Below, one piece after another: positions 16,796 through 27,206 of a DNA stretch of 59,323 nt. This DNA comes from Puniceibacterium sp. (GTDB lineage: Bacteria > Pseudomonadota > Alphaproteobacteria > Rhodobacterales > Rhodobacteraceae). The stretch lies in NCBI GenBank assembly GCA_024636635.1, contig JAGXGV010000112.1, positions 1 to 59,323 of the forward strand. The letters run 5' to 3'. The number at the start of each line of letters is the position of its first letter. The first letter of the stretch is position 1. The position numbers and the translations under genes were made by a program. Below the pieces are notes generated by a model. The model had not been told where the DNA came from. It made no database searches and saw nothing but the letters and a program-made list of their open reading frames with translations.

Positions 16796-17797
16796 GTGGC
16801 ACGTCTGCTCGCTGCGGTAATTCTGAGCGGTGCCGCCCTTGTGCCCGGTGCGACGCAGGCCGCCACGCTGACGCTGGCGAACACCTTTGCACTAGCGAGC
16901 GAGTTGTCCCGAACCGCCTTTAATTTTCACCCGCAGGGACTGGGATTCGACACCGGCTCCAACGAGCTTCTGTTCGCGCAGCAGGCCACGAACCGGATCT
17001 ACCGGACCGACCTCACCGGCATGGTCACCGGATATACCGCCATAGACGGGCTATTTTTCCGCCCGAACGGAGACTTCACCGGCTTCACGCAGTATGTCAC
17101 CTCGGTCGCGGGCGACGGGGAATACTATTACCTCTCCGACTATACCGGCAATACATCGGGTTACGATCTCTACAGCGTTGGCAAAACAGGCGGTGCCGCA
17201 ACGGCCCTGTCGAGCGAGACGGCGGCCTATGGCGGCTATCCGATCGATGTGCGGGACGGCCTGCTCTACCGCACAGGCGCCTCATCCAGCTACAACTGGG
17301 ACGAGCTTAACAGCATCCGGATTTCGAAGATGGATGCACCGGACACGGTCGTTCAGACGGTGGCGCTGTCCATGCCCTCCGGCATCGGCGACATCGCGGT
17401 GGACAGTATGCGCAACAACGTCTGGACCCTCGATTTTGGCGCCAGCGCAAGCCTGCGTCGCTTTGATCTGGCCACCGGCACGCTATTGGATGTCTTTTCG
17501 CTGGGTCTGGACGGTCTGACTGCGGGCATCACTTTTGCCGATGACACACTTTACTTCTACGACTGGAACACTGCCGGAACGAGCACACTGTCCGTGTATG
17601 ACTTTGTCGACGACGGGGCAGACCCTTTTCCCGCAACGATCCCTCTTCCCGCCACATTGCCGCTTCTGGCGGTTGCGCTGGGAGTTGTCCTCGGGATGGG
17701 CCGCCGTCGTGGTTGCATTGGGCCCGCGTTGACAAGGCGGCCCGTTCGCGACCTTAGAAACTCAGGTGCGCTGCCACCTGTCGGCGGTGCGGGTTAG
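16796..17797 (+). CDS. Secreted protein with PLPA-type C-terminal sorting signal
   Basis: 333 residues from GTG 16796, chosen because it places a signal peptide (RLLAAVILSGAALVPGATQA, cleavage about residue 22) at the N-terminus; the open frame reaches ATG 16688. The mature part has repeated beta-propeller-like strands (GLGFDTGSNELLFAQ, DIAVDSMRNNVWTLDFG, GTLLDVFSLGLDG), but no named domain is recognised. Near the end IPLPA (282-286), a hydrophobic helix and GMGRRRG (about 301-305) form the tripartite VPLPA-CTERM pattern used for exosortase sorting. Unusually, 28 residues follow the arginine cluster, and they overlap the convergent YjbQ gene by 44 bases, so the original stop may have been lost. 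No exosortase gene is in the window. Confidence 0.75.
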   Translation: MARLLAAVILSGAALVPGATQAATLTLANTFALASELSRTAFNFHPQGLGFDTGSNELLFAQQATNRIYRTDLTGMVTGYTAIDGLFFRPNGDFTGFTQYVTSVAGDGEYYYLSDYTGNTSGYDLYSVGKTGGAATALSSETAAYGGYPIDVRDGLLYRTGASSSYNWDELNSIRISKMDAPDTVVQTVALSMPSGIGDIAVDSMRNNVWTLDFGASASLRRFDLATGTLLDVFSLGLDGLTAGITFADDTLYFYDWNTAGTSTLSVYDFVDDGADPFPATIPLPATLPLLAVALGVVLGMGRRRGCIGPALTRRPVRDLRNSGALPPVGGAG

Positions 17798-18170
17798 TCC
17801 GGTGTTCGAACACATAGATGCCCTGCCAGGTGCCCAGCGCCAGAATGCCGTCACTGACCGGAATGGACAGGGAGACAGGCAACATCGCGGCCTTGAGATG
17901 GCCGGGCATATCATCGGGCCCTTCGTAGGTGTGTGTCAGATAGGCCATGGCCGGGTCAGTCGTTGGTGGCACGAGACGGTGAAAGAAGGCGGCCAGATCG
18001 CTGCGCACCTCAGGGTCGGCGTTTTCCTGTATCAGCAGGCTGGCCGAGGAATGGCGGATGAACAGCGTCAGCAAACCAGTTCCTTGGACCCAGGTTGCCA
18101 CTTCCCGGGTGAATTCATAAAGTCCCGGTCCCTCTGTCGAAAGCGTGAACGTCGTCTGCATGCTTGCCAT
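17754..18170 (-). CDS. YjbQ family protein (UPF0047)
   Basis: 138 residues from the ATG at 18170; another in-frame ATG is three codons later, and the frame is open further upstream without good protein sequence. Conserved family segments are present in order: [18 protein letters not shown], then [18 protein letters not shown], then [19 protein letters not shown]. YjbQ proteins are small cytoplasmic enzymes; the E. coli member has weak thiamine-phosphate synthase activity, so its physiological role is uncertain. The last 44 bases overlap the end of the opposite-strand secreted-protein gene. Confidence 0.9.
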   Translation of the reverse strand: MASMQTTFTLSTEGPGLYEFTREVATWVQGTGLLTLFIRHSSASLLIQENADPEVRSDLAAFFHRLVPPTTDPAMAYLTHTYEGPDDMPGHLKAAMLPVSLSIPVSDGILALGTWQGIYVFEHRTNPHRRQVAAHLSF

Positions 18171-18252
18171 CTGTGCAAAAATTCCCAAGGCGCTAAGGTT
18201 TTCTTCGGGACGCCGCTTCGTGCTGATGCGGTGCCAGTCTGAGGAGGCGATC

Positions 18253-19158
18253 ATGAACGAGATGACACCACAGAGGCGGCTCACTGCCAAGGATTTCGAT
18301 CCCGGCCTGCTCGAACTTTACGATTTCTATGCCCATGGTCAGATCTCGCGCCGCGAATTTCTGGACCGCGCGGGCAAGTATGCCGTCGGCACCATGACCG
18401 CCGCGGCGCTGCTCAACATGATGCTGCCGAACTATGCACTGGCCGAGCAGGTATCCTTCAACGATCCCGACATCACGCCCGAATACATCACATACCGATC
18501 TCCGAATGGCCATGGGGAGGTGCGCGGCTATCTCGTGCGTCCCGCCAACTCGGATGGACCGTTGCCAGCCGTTGTCGTGATCCATGAAAACCGCGGGCTC
18601 AACCCCTATATCGAGGATGTGGCGCGCCGCGTCGCCAAGGCCGGTTTCATCGCCCTAGCCCCGGACGGGTTGACCAGTGTCGGCGGCTATCCCGGCAATG
18701 ATGCGGAGGGGCGGGAATTGCAGCAGAGCGTCGATGGCGAAAAGCTGATGAACGATTTCTTCGCGGCCTACGAGTTCATGGCGGCCCATGACGACACGAC
18801 CGGCAAGGTGGGCTGCGTCGGGTTCTGCTATGGCGGAGGCGTGTGCAACGCGATGGCCGTCGCCTACCCCGAACTGAACGCCTCGGTTCCGTTCTACGGT
18901 CGCCAGGCTGCCGCCGAGGACGTCGCGCGGATCGAGGCACCGCTTCTTCTGCATTATGCCGCCCTTGACGAGCGCGTGAACGAAGGCTGGCCCGCCTACG
19001 AAGCGGCCTTGAAAAAAGCTGGAAAGACCTACACCGCCCACATCTACGAAGGGGCCAATCACGGTTTCCATAACGATTCCACGCCGCGCTACGATGAGGA
19101 AGCTGCAAACCTTGCGTGGGATCGCACCATCACCTTTTTCAACGAGCACCTGACCTGA
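18253..19158 (+). CDS. Dienelactone hydrolase family protein, exported
   Basis: 301 residues; ATG with GAGGAG 7-12 bases upstream. Near the start is a Tat-like signal: SRREFLDR at about residues 32-39, a hydrophobic stretch and LPNYALAE as a probable cleavage site near residue 64. The alpha/beta-hydrolase domain then has the dienelactone hydrolase triad: C192 in VGFCYGGG, D239 in ALDERV and H270 in GANHGFHND. The cysteine nucleophile (not serine) matches the DLH family. Export of a DLH-like protein suggests activity on an external or periplasmic ester or lactone; the substrate is unknown. Divergent from YjbQ across 82 bases. Confidence 0.9.
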   Translation: MNEMTPQRRLTAKDFDPGLLELYDFYAHGQISRREFLDRAGKYAVGTMTAAALLNMMLPNYALAEQVSFNDPDITPEYITYRSPNGHGEVRGYLVRPANSDGPLPAVVVIHENRGLNPYIEDVARRVAKAGFIALAPDGLTSVGGYPGNDAEGRELQQSVDGEKLMNDFFAAYEFMAAHDDTTGKVGCVGFCYGGGVCNAMAVAYPELNASVPFYGRQAAAEDVARIEAPLLLHYAALDERVNEGWPAYEAALKKAGKTYTAHIYEGANHGFHNDSTPRYDEEAANLAWDRTITFFNEHLT

Positions 19159-19233
19159 TAGGGCCGAGAGCAGCAAGGTGTGATCGGTGCGACCCCGGCC
19201 ACGCCTTGTACCAGCCTAGTGCAGCCTCTCGTT

Positions 19234-19479
19234 TCAGCGCACCACGCAGGCGACCGTAGGCAAATCGTCTGAAGTCCCGAAAAGGATGGGCGATCCATTG
19301 TCATGGACGGCAGGCATCTGCGCAGCGTCAGACAGGGTTTCGCGGCAATCCGTGAGTTCAGCCGTGCTCACTTCGATCCTTATGACGGTGGGAACCTGTG
19401 CATCTAGCGACCCGGACGCCGCCCAAGCAGCGGCCGCGACACAAATCAAGGCAGAAGTGGCGGCGATCAGGCGTGTCAT
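19234..19479 (-). CDS. Small secreted protein of unknown function (81 aa)
   Basis: The ATG is preceded by AAGGAGAG, an unusually good ribosome site, which supports a real gene. The first ~20 residues form a signal peptide (ATSALICVAAAAWA), leaving a mature protein of about 60 residues with two cysteines (C45 and C78) that could form a disulfide. No domain is recognised. It lies in the gap between the convergent dienelactone hydrolase gene and the divergent SDR gene. A periplasmic role is inferred from the signal only. Confidence 0.65.
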   Translation of the reverse strand: MTRLIAATSALICVAAAAWAASGSLDAQVPTVIRIEVSTAELTDCRETLSDAAQMPAVHDNGSPILFGTSDDLPTVACVVR

Positions 19480-19661
19480 GGCGACTCTCCTTACGTTTCA
19501 ATAGTTTAACGCGGCGTGACGGCAAATAGTTTCAGGAGTGGCGCAATTTTCCAATCCTGCGCTGGTCAAAAGCCCGCAAAACGCCCGGGGCGCGACTGTG
19601 CGCGAAAGGCAACTTCATGGGGGGTAACCGCGTTGGTCCAGCAGAAGAAGGAAGCATATAC

Positions 19662-20336
19662 ATGTCCAAGAAGACACTTTTCATAACCGGCGCCTCGTCC
19701 GGCATCGGCGCGGCAACGGCCCGTGCGGCTGTCGCGGCAGGCTGGTCCGTGGGTCTGTTCGCCCGATCGAAGGACAAGATCGACGCTCTGGCGCAAGATC
19801 TTGGCAGCGACGCCCTGGCCGTTCCCGGCGACGCGACCGACCTTGAGCAGCAGCAAAAGGCGATGGCCGCCGTGGCCGAGACTTTCGGCGGGATCGACGC
19901 TGCTTACGCCAATGCCGGCATGGGGCTGAACGCCGCCGGAACCGAAGTCGGCGACCCGGAAGAATGGCACGCGCTGGTGCATCTCAACATTCTCGGCGTG
20001 CTCTGGACCGCAAAGGCCGCGATGCCCTACCTGAAGGAGCGCAAGGGCCAGCTGTTGATGACCGGATCGGCGGCGGGGCGCACCCATATCAAGGGTTCGA
20101 TCTATGGCGCGTCCAAGTGGTTCGTGCATGGATACGCCGGAAATCTGGCCGAAGAGATGCGCGACTGGGGCGGGCGCTGCACGGTGATCGCACCGGGCAT
20201 GGTCGACACGGCCTTCTTCGACGAGGCCAAGCCGGACAAGCTGCAGCCAGAAGACGTTGCGGCTGCGGTTTTGCATGCCCTCACCGCAGATCCCCGTGTG
20301 ACCACGCGCGAGATATTCCTGATGCCGACGAAGTGA
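19662..20336 (+). CDS. SDR family oxidoreductase
   Basis: 224 residues; ATG preceded by AGAAGGAAG. Classical short-chain dehydrogenase: cofactor-binding TGASSGIG at 9-16, the structural YANAGMG near 82-88, and the catalytic S136, Y148 and K152 (SIYGASK). The acidic residue or arginine after the second strand is in LFARSKDK, suggesting NADP(H) preference. Cytoplasmic oxidation or reduction of an alcohol or ketone is expected; the substrate cannot be told. The neighbours do not point to a pathway. Confidence 0.93.
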   Translation: MSKKTLFITGASSGIGAATARAAVAAGWSVGLFARSKDKIDALAQDLGSDALAVPGDATDLEQQQKAMAAVAETFGGIDAAYANAGMGLNAAGTEVGDPEEWHALVHLNILGVLWTAKAAMPYLKERKGQLLMTGSAAGRTHIKGSIYGASKWFVHGYAGNLAEEMRDWGGRCTVIAPGMVDTAFFDEAKPDKLQPEDVAAAVLHALTADPRVTTREIFLMPTK

Positions 20337-20509
20337 CGGCAGGCACCAGTGAGGCAGCCCGTCGTCGCGCGTTTGCCGCAGGCCGCTGAGATTGATTTGG
20401 GCAGAAGCGATGCCAAAGGCGGTCGGTCATGAACTTTCGCGCGACGGACGGCGCAAAATCCGCAATCGGCCCTGTACCGCAGCGCCATAGCGGTTAGAAG
20501 CTGGCGGTA

Positions 20510-21073
20510 ATGATCGAGGAATTCATAAAGGAATATGGCCTGATCGCCATTGTGATCGGCTGCGCGCTGGAAGGCGACACCGTTGCCATCACAGGCGGCG
20601 TTCTGACCCATCAGGGGCTGTTGGCGTTCTGGCCTGTCGTTCTGGCCGCCATCACGGGCGCTTTCGTCACCGACACCGTCACATTCTGGCTGGCCCGCAA
20701 ATTCCGCGAACATCCCCGCGTATTGCGGGCAGTCTCTCATCCTCTGTCGGTGCGTCTGACCGCAATGTTCCTGTCGCGGCCTCTTATGCTGGCCTGCCTG
20801 TTCCGGTTCATACCCGGCGGGCGGACTGTTGCACCGGTGATGCTGGCCACAGCCACATCCATCCGGGGGCTGACCTACACGATCGCAACGGGCATTTCCG
20901 CCGCTGTATGGGGTGTGCTGATGGTGGCGATGGGCCGCGAACTGGGCGAGTTCCTGTCCGAGGCGCTGGGCAGGTTCACCCGCACGGAAATCATCCTGGC
21001 CTGCGCGCTGGTGATCCTGGCGATGTTTTTGTTGCGCACCATCTGGCGGTACGTCCGGACAGATCAGACCTGA
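20510..21073 (+). CDS. DedA family membrane protein
   Basis: 187 residues with about four to five hydrophobic segments. The DedA signature is present: ALEGDTVAITGG (acidic E21), D55 in FVTDTVTFW, and RFIPGGRTVAPV with R99 and R105 spaced six apart as in the E. coli members YqjA and YghB, where these charged residues are essential. DedA proteins support inner-membrane function, including lipid-carrier or phospholipid scrambling and proton-linked stress tolerance. Convergent with rpoD; an imperfect GC hairpin lies in between. Confidence 0.9.
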   Translation: MIEEFIKEYGLIAIVIGCALEGDTVAITGGVLTHQGLLAFWPVVLAAITGAFVTDTVTFWLARKFREHPRVLRAVSHPLSVRLTAMFLSRPLMLACLFRFIPGGRTVAPVMLATATSIRGLTYTIATGISAAVWGVLMVAMGRELGEFLSEALGRFTRTEIILACALVILAMFLLRTIWRYVRTDQT

Positions 21074-21154
21074 ACGCCATTACCGACCGGACCTGAAGCG
21101 AAAGCGGGCCCGCATTTCGGCGGACCCGTCCAGATTGTATCCTGCGAGAAGCGT

Positions 21155-23143
<1,989 letters not shown>

Positions 23144-23185
23144 ATGGTGCTCCTGTCCGGGGCGGTGGGAAAGCGCATGGATGCG

Positions 23186-23325
23186 TCGAGTGATTCGAAT
23201 AAAGCGAATCATTAGCGAGATCGAGTGATTCGCACACCCGTTTACCCTGATTTGTTTACTTGTTCCTCACCAAACTAGTGAGATCTTCTTGGTTTGCCAC
23301 CACGTGTGGCATCGAGTGATTCGAA
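23186..23325. repeat. Three copies of TTCGAATCACTCGA at the dnaG-rpoD junction
   Basis: On the minus strand TTCGAATCACTCGA occurs at 23312-23325 (inside the dnaG end, coding FESLD) and again at 23186-23199 (rpoD leader), with a 12-base core CGAATCACTCGA at 23221-23232. The leader copies also form stem arms GCGAATC/GATTCGC and GATTCG/CGAATC, so the rpoD leader could fold in alternative ways. Origin by local duplication is likely. Confidence 0.55.
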
Positions 23326-25245
23326 AAGCGCCCGACTGCGTCGCACTTCATCCGCATCAAGCTGGACACCGTTTTCGGCGGTGACATAATCCGAACTGTC
23401 CTCTTGCTGGGCCCTTTCGGCGAAAGAGCGCGCCTCTGCCGCCTGCCCCAGCCGCCATGTGACGGATTCATCCGCAACATCGCCACGCAGATCCTCGATC
23501 CCTTCCGCGATGCCCAGAACCTGCCTGCGATGCGCCTCCAGCTTGGCCAGTTCCTCGGCGACGGTCATCCGCGCCAAATCCGTGTCCCCAGGTTTGCGCA
23601 TGCACGGGTTCAAGGCTACGTGGCGTGCCGCGTACAATGTTTCAAGGGCCTGCGCGCCCAATGCCTCTTCTGCAAGCCGACGCACCTCGACCGGATCCTG
23701 CCCCAGCGCGCGCAGCAGGCAGTCGCGCAAATCCCGGTGAACGGGGTCCGAACAGGGCATCGATTCAAGCTGCGGTTCGAACTCCTCCACCAGATCGGGC
23801 GCGGACAGGAGCGCCGCCAGGATCACCGCCTCGCGCAGCTGTTCCTGGACCTGCTCGCCCGCCAGCACCAAAAGCGACGACTTGGCGCTGGCGCTGGGGG
23901 GCAGCGGCACGTTCCACCGGGTCTTGCCCCAGGGCGCGCCCTGTGACCGTTTCGCCGGACGCTGACGGAACAGCGCCCAGCGCATCTGCTTGATGTCCTC
24001 GCCATAATGGCTGCGCAGGCTGGGGTCGGGAATCTGGCGGATGCGATCGCGCAGCACCTTGTCGAGCGCGGCCTTGCGTTCCGGACTGTCGAACACCTTG
24101 CCTTCCGTCTCGCGCTGCCAGAGCAGGCGGACCATGGGCACCGCAGCCTCCAGCACCTTCTGCACGCCCCCCGCCCCTTCGGCGCGGATCAGATCGTCCG
24201 GGTCCTTGCCTTCGGGCATCAGGGCAAAACGCAGCGACTTGCCGGATTCCAGCAGCGGCAACGCAAGATCGATCACCCGGTACGCCGCGCGGATGCCGGC
24301 CGTGTCGCCATCAAGCGCCACCAGCGGTTCGTCCGAAATGCGCCAGAGCAGTTGCAACTGCGTTTCCGTGACCGCCGTGCCCAGCGGCGCCACAGCCGCG
24401 CCAAACCCCGCCTCGACCAGCGCGATCACGTCCATATAGCCTTCGGCCACGATCAGCGGCTGGCCCTTGCCCGCCGCCGTGCGCGCCGGACCGTGATTGT
24501 AAAGGTTGCGCCCCTTGTCGAACAGTTCCGTCTCGGGCGAATTGAGGTACTTGGCACTGTCATCCGGGTCCATCGCCCGCCCGCCAAAGGCGATGCAGCG
24601 GTCGCGCGCATCCCGGATCGGGAACATGATACGGTTGCGGAAAACATCGTAGGGCTTGCCGCCCTTGCTGGATGCCTTGGCCAGACCCGCACCCAGAATC
24701 AGGCCCTCGTCCACCCCCTTGCCGCGCAGATGGTCCCACAGGCTCTGCCAGCCATCAGGGGCGAAACCGATGCCGAACCTGTCGCGCGTCGGCTCGGACA
24801 TGCCGCGCCTGTCCAGATAGGTGCGCGCCGCAGACCCCCCCGCGGTCTTCAGTTGAAGCGCATAGAAGGCGACGGCCATATCCATGACTTCGGCCAGCTG
24901 TGTGCGGCGGTCGGCCTTGACCTGGGCCTGCGGATCGCGTTCGGGCATCGGCATCCCGGCTTCGGCGGCCAGGATCGCGATCGCCTCCATGAAATCCACA
25001 TTCTCGGTCTCGCGCACGAAAGAGATCGCGTCGCCCTTGGCGTGGCAGCCAAAGCAGTAGTAGAACCCCTTGCGGTCATCTACATGGAAAGACGCGCTTT
25101 TTTCCTGATGGAATGGGCAGGGTGCCCACATGTCGCCCTTGCCCTGATTGGACTTGCGCGTGTCCCACATGACCTTGCGCCCCACGACCCGGGACAGGCT
25201 CGTGCGGGTGCGCAATTCGTCAAGGAAACCCGGGGGCAGACTCAT
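23275..25245 (-). CDS. dnaG: DNA primase
   Basis: 656 residues from the ATG that begins the family N-terminus (SLPPGFLDELRTRTSLS). The CHC2 zinc finger is intact: C43, H46, C64 and C67 in APCPFHQEK ... FYYCFGCHAKGD. The Toprim catalytic core shows LIVAEGYMDVIAL and LVALDGDTAGIRAA with the acidic residues required for metal binding, then LMPEGKDPDDLI. The C-terminal third binds DnaB helicase and is divergent as usual. DnaG makes RNA primers for replication. It precedes rpoD as in the bacterial macromolecular synthesis operon, but rpsU is not next to it. Confidence 0.97.
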   Translation of the reverse strand: MSLPPGFLDELRTRTSLSRVVGRKVMWDTRKSNQGKGDMWAPCPFHQEKSASFHVDDRKGFYYCFGCHAKGDAISFVRETENVDFMEAIAILAAEAGMPMPERDPQAQVKADRRTQLAEVMDMAVAFYALQLKTAGGSAARTYLDRRGMSEPTRDRFGIGFAPDGWQSLWDHLRGKGVDEGLILGAGLAKASSKGGKPYDVFRNRIMFPIRDARDRCIAFGGRAMDPDDSAKYLNSPETELFDKGRNLYNHGPARTAAGKGQPLIVAEGYMDVIALVEAGFGAAVAPLGTAVTETQLQLLWRISDEPLVALDGDTAGIRAAYRVIDLALPLLESGKSLRFALMPEGKDPDDLIRAEGAGGVQKVLEAAVPMVRLLWQRETEGKVFDSPERKAALDKVLRDRIRQIPDPSLRSHYGEDIKQMRWALFRQRPAKRSQGAPWGKTRWNVPLPPSASAKSSLLVLAGEQVQEQLREAVILAALLSAPDLVEEFEPQLESMPCSDPVHRDLRDCLLRALGQDPVEVRRLAEEALGAQALETLYAARHVALNPCMRKPGDTDLARMTVAEELAKLEAHRRQVLGIAEGIEDLRGDVADESVTWRLGQAAEARSFAERAQQEDSSDYVTAENGVQLDADEVRRSRALFESLDATRGGKPRRSH

Positions 25246-25432
25246 GGCCGCAGTATCCCAAGCGACCGGCGCAGAGTCCAGCGGTGCCGGACGAAACGGC
25301 CATCGCAAATCCTGCGACCCAGAGCCAGGCCGGCGCCTGTTCCGGTCGTCTTGCCCGGCAATCTGCGACCCAGCCGACAAGATCGGGACGCAGCTGCGAC
25401 GGATGGCGCGGGACACCCCGGGCAGATCCGCC

Positions 25433-26194
25433 TCAGACCACGCCTTCGGTCGGGATGCGCATCGTCTCGCCGCAATGCTTGCAATGCACGGCATCCGCAT
25501 CATGCAGGATGAGCCCGCAATTATCGCAAGCCACACGCACCTTTCTTGGGCGGAAAAGCACCTGCAACAGGCGCAGGAACAACGTGACCCCGAAAATCAT
25601 CACAGCCACGGACAGCATCCGCCCCCAGTCGCCGGTCAGGATGATGTCACCGAAACCCGTCGTCGTCAGGGTTGTCACAGTAAAGTAAAGCGCATCGGCA
25701 TAGTTGCCGATATCGGGGTTGATGTGTTTCTGCGTGGCGAAGATCAGCCCGGTCATCACGAACAGGAATACGCACAAATTGACACTGGCCAGAATGACCT
25801 CCTCATTCCGGCGGAAGTACCGGAAATCCTGCCGCATCCGGTGCAGCAACTGATAGGTTCGCAGCAGGCGCACCGTGCGCAGAATGCGCAGGAATCCAAA
25901 GCTGTCGCCCACGACCGGGACCAGGAAGGACACGATCGCCACAATATCCGCCCAGGTGTGCAGGCGCAGCAGAAAGCGCCCCCTTTCCGGTGCGATGCAC
26001 ACACGGACGACAAAATCCGCAAGGATCAGACTGCCGAACACCGCATCCAGGATCACGATCACTTGCGAGCGTTCGATGAAAGAGGTGAAGATGACAAAGG
26101 TGATCGTGCAGAGGTCGAAACCCAGCAACGCATAGCGGAACCGGTGCGCCTGGGGTGTGTCATCCTCGTAAAGCGATCTGATGCGATCCAGCAC
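25433..26194 (-). CDS. Voltage-gated-type potassium channel with C-terminal zinc ribbon
   Basis: 253 residues. Six hydrophobic segments with an S4-like helix carrying arginines every third position (R103, R106, R109, R112 in FLRILRTVRLLR) indicate the voltage-gated superfamily. The pore loop reads TVTTLTTTGFGDI (filter T178-T-G-F-G-D183), with TTGFGD in place of the canonical TVGYGD; GFG filters are known in some K+ channels, so K+ is likely but selectivity is not certain. After S6 the cytoplasmic tail is a four-cysteine ribbon: C223, C226, C238 and C241. A zinc or redox sensing role for the tail is inferred. It is upstream of dnaG on the same strand with 187 bases between. Confidence 0.88.
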   Translation of the reverse strand: MLDRIRSLYEDDTPQAHRFRYALLGFDLCTITFVIFTSFIERSQVIVILDAVFGSLILADFVVRVCIAPERGRFLLRLHTWADIVAIVSFLVPVVGDSFGFLRILRTVRLLRTYQLLHRMRQDFRYFRRNEEVILASVNLCVFLFVMTGLIFATQKHINPDIGNYADALYFTVTTLTTTGFGDIILTGDWGRMLSVAVMIFGVTLFLRLLQVLFRPRKVRVACDNCGLILHDADAVHCKHCGETMRIPTEGVV

Positions 26195-26777
26195 GGCAAA
26201 CCTCCTCGGTTTATGGACGCAGGTTGGGGGCGGCTCCCATGGCTTCTGTCAGTCTGGGCACATGCGATTTCACTGCCTGCTGTCATCCCGGGGCATATCT
26301 GACATTCCCGTCTTCGTCGTCTCCGATGGGCGTCGGCACATTCTGCGCATCCTCCGGAACCGTCGGCGCCCCCCACCCTACGTTTGCGCCGTTTCGTGAT
26401 CTGCGGCAGCGTCCGCCAGAAGTTTTGCGCCTGATCGTTCCTCAGGTGGCGAAAGATGGCATTTATGACAGAAACACAAGCTGCCCCAGCAATTTCCAGA
26501 TTGGGAGCGATGGGGCATTCGCCACTCTGCCGGTTCAAACACCGCAGCGGCGGGCTTGTTCCCCAAGAGAGGCGACAAGAACCCTTGCCGTCCCGTCGGA
26601 GCGGCCACCGATCCGGCGCGGCAGGATACGGCGGTCACCGCGCCGATGGCCCGTTTTTTCGGCACCTCTTCGGTCTCTCCCTGTGAAAGTCACGCACCTC
26701 GCGGATTCGTGAAAGGGATCCTTTTCGAAGATCTCTAAACCGTGGTACCTTGAAATATCAACAATTCGGAGGATTTC
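26195..26777. other. 583-base region with no supported gene
   Basis: Open frames here have unlikely protein sequence. On the minus strand, three short stretches in different frames look coding-like (NLEIAGAACVSVINAIFRH, then SGAKLLADAAADHETAQT, then APTVPEDAQNVPTPIGDDED ending at a TGA near 26298), which could be a gene broken by frameshifts around G-runs near 26360-26460. This is weak evidence. The right end holds the leader and ribosome site (CGGAGGA) of the small secreted peptide gene at 26778. Confidence 0.3.
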
Positions 26778-26933
26778 ATGACGTTCAAGGCACTTCTGAC
26801 GGCTTTTGCGCTTGTTATCGCGCCCACTTTTGCCGCTGCGGCCTGCTCTGGCCATACTCAGCAGGCCATGTCCTGCAATGACGGGATGGTCTACGACAGC
26901 GCGTCAAACAGTTGCAAGGTCGTAAGCGGCTGA
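26778..26933 (+). CDS. Tiny secreted Cys-containing peptide (51 aa)
   Basis: ATG preceded by CGGAGGA and followed, 23 bases after the stop, by a strong terminator, so this is a well-defined single-gene unit. Residues 1-20 are a signal peptide (KALLTAFALVIAPTFAA); the mature ~30 residues contain three cysteines (C23, C33, C46) in ACSGH, MSCNDGMVYD and NSCKVV. The pattern of a chitin-binding-like SCxDGxxYDxxxxxC is suggestive only. Homologous mini-proteins seem widespread in Rhodobacterales. Function unknown. Below common ORF size limits. Confidence 0.8.
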   Translation: MTFKALLTAFALVIAPTFAAAACSGHTQQAMSCNDGMVYDSASNSCKVVSG

Positions 26934-26956
26934 TCCATTTCAGCTTTTAACTTCAG

Positions 26957-26983
26957 AAGGCGACCGGTTCGGTCGCCTTTTTT
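26957..26983 (+). terminator. Rho-independent terminator of the 51-aa peptide gene
   Basis: Perfect 10-bp stem AAGGCGACCG / CGGTCGCCTT with a GTT loop, running into TTTTTT. It is the strongest terminator in the window. Confidence 0.92.
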
Positions 26984-27206
26984 CTTGTCCGGGCTGCAAG
27001 GCCGGGCTGCAACGAATTTGCCCCCGGCACGACCTTCAAGGCTTTCGTCCTTCCCTTGCAACCAGACGTGGGACCTTCCGGGCACAGCTGTCAGAGCGTC
27101 CCTGTTGCACACGGCCCACCCTGAAATGGAAAGTTCTTAGCGATTAAGTCCAGTCTTCCTTAACTGTGATGCGGTAACCGTGGCCGCAGGTCCAACGGAG
27201 CGTTCC

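Noticed and set aside
26891..27112. 73-codon minus-strand frame
   Set aside because: It overlaps the clear terminator of the 51-aa peptide gene and is low-complexity.
27144..27163. CtrA-type TTAA pair before fliG
   Set aside because: The two TTAA boxes are separated by 12 bases instead of the required 7.
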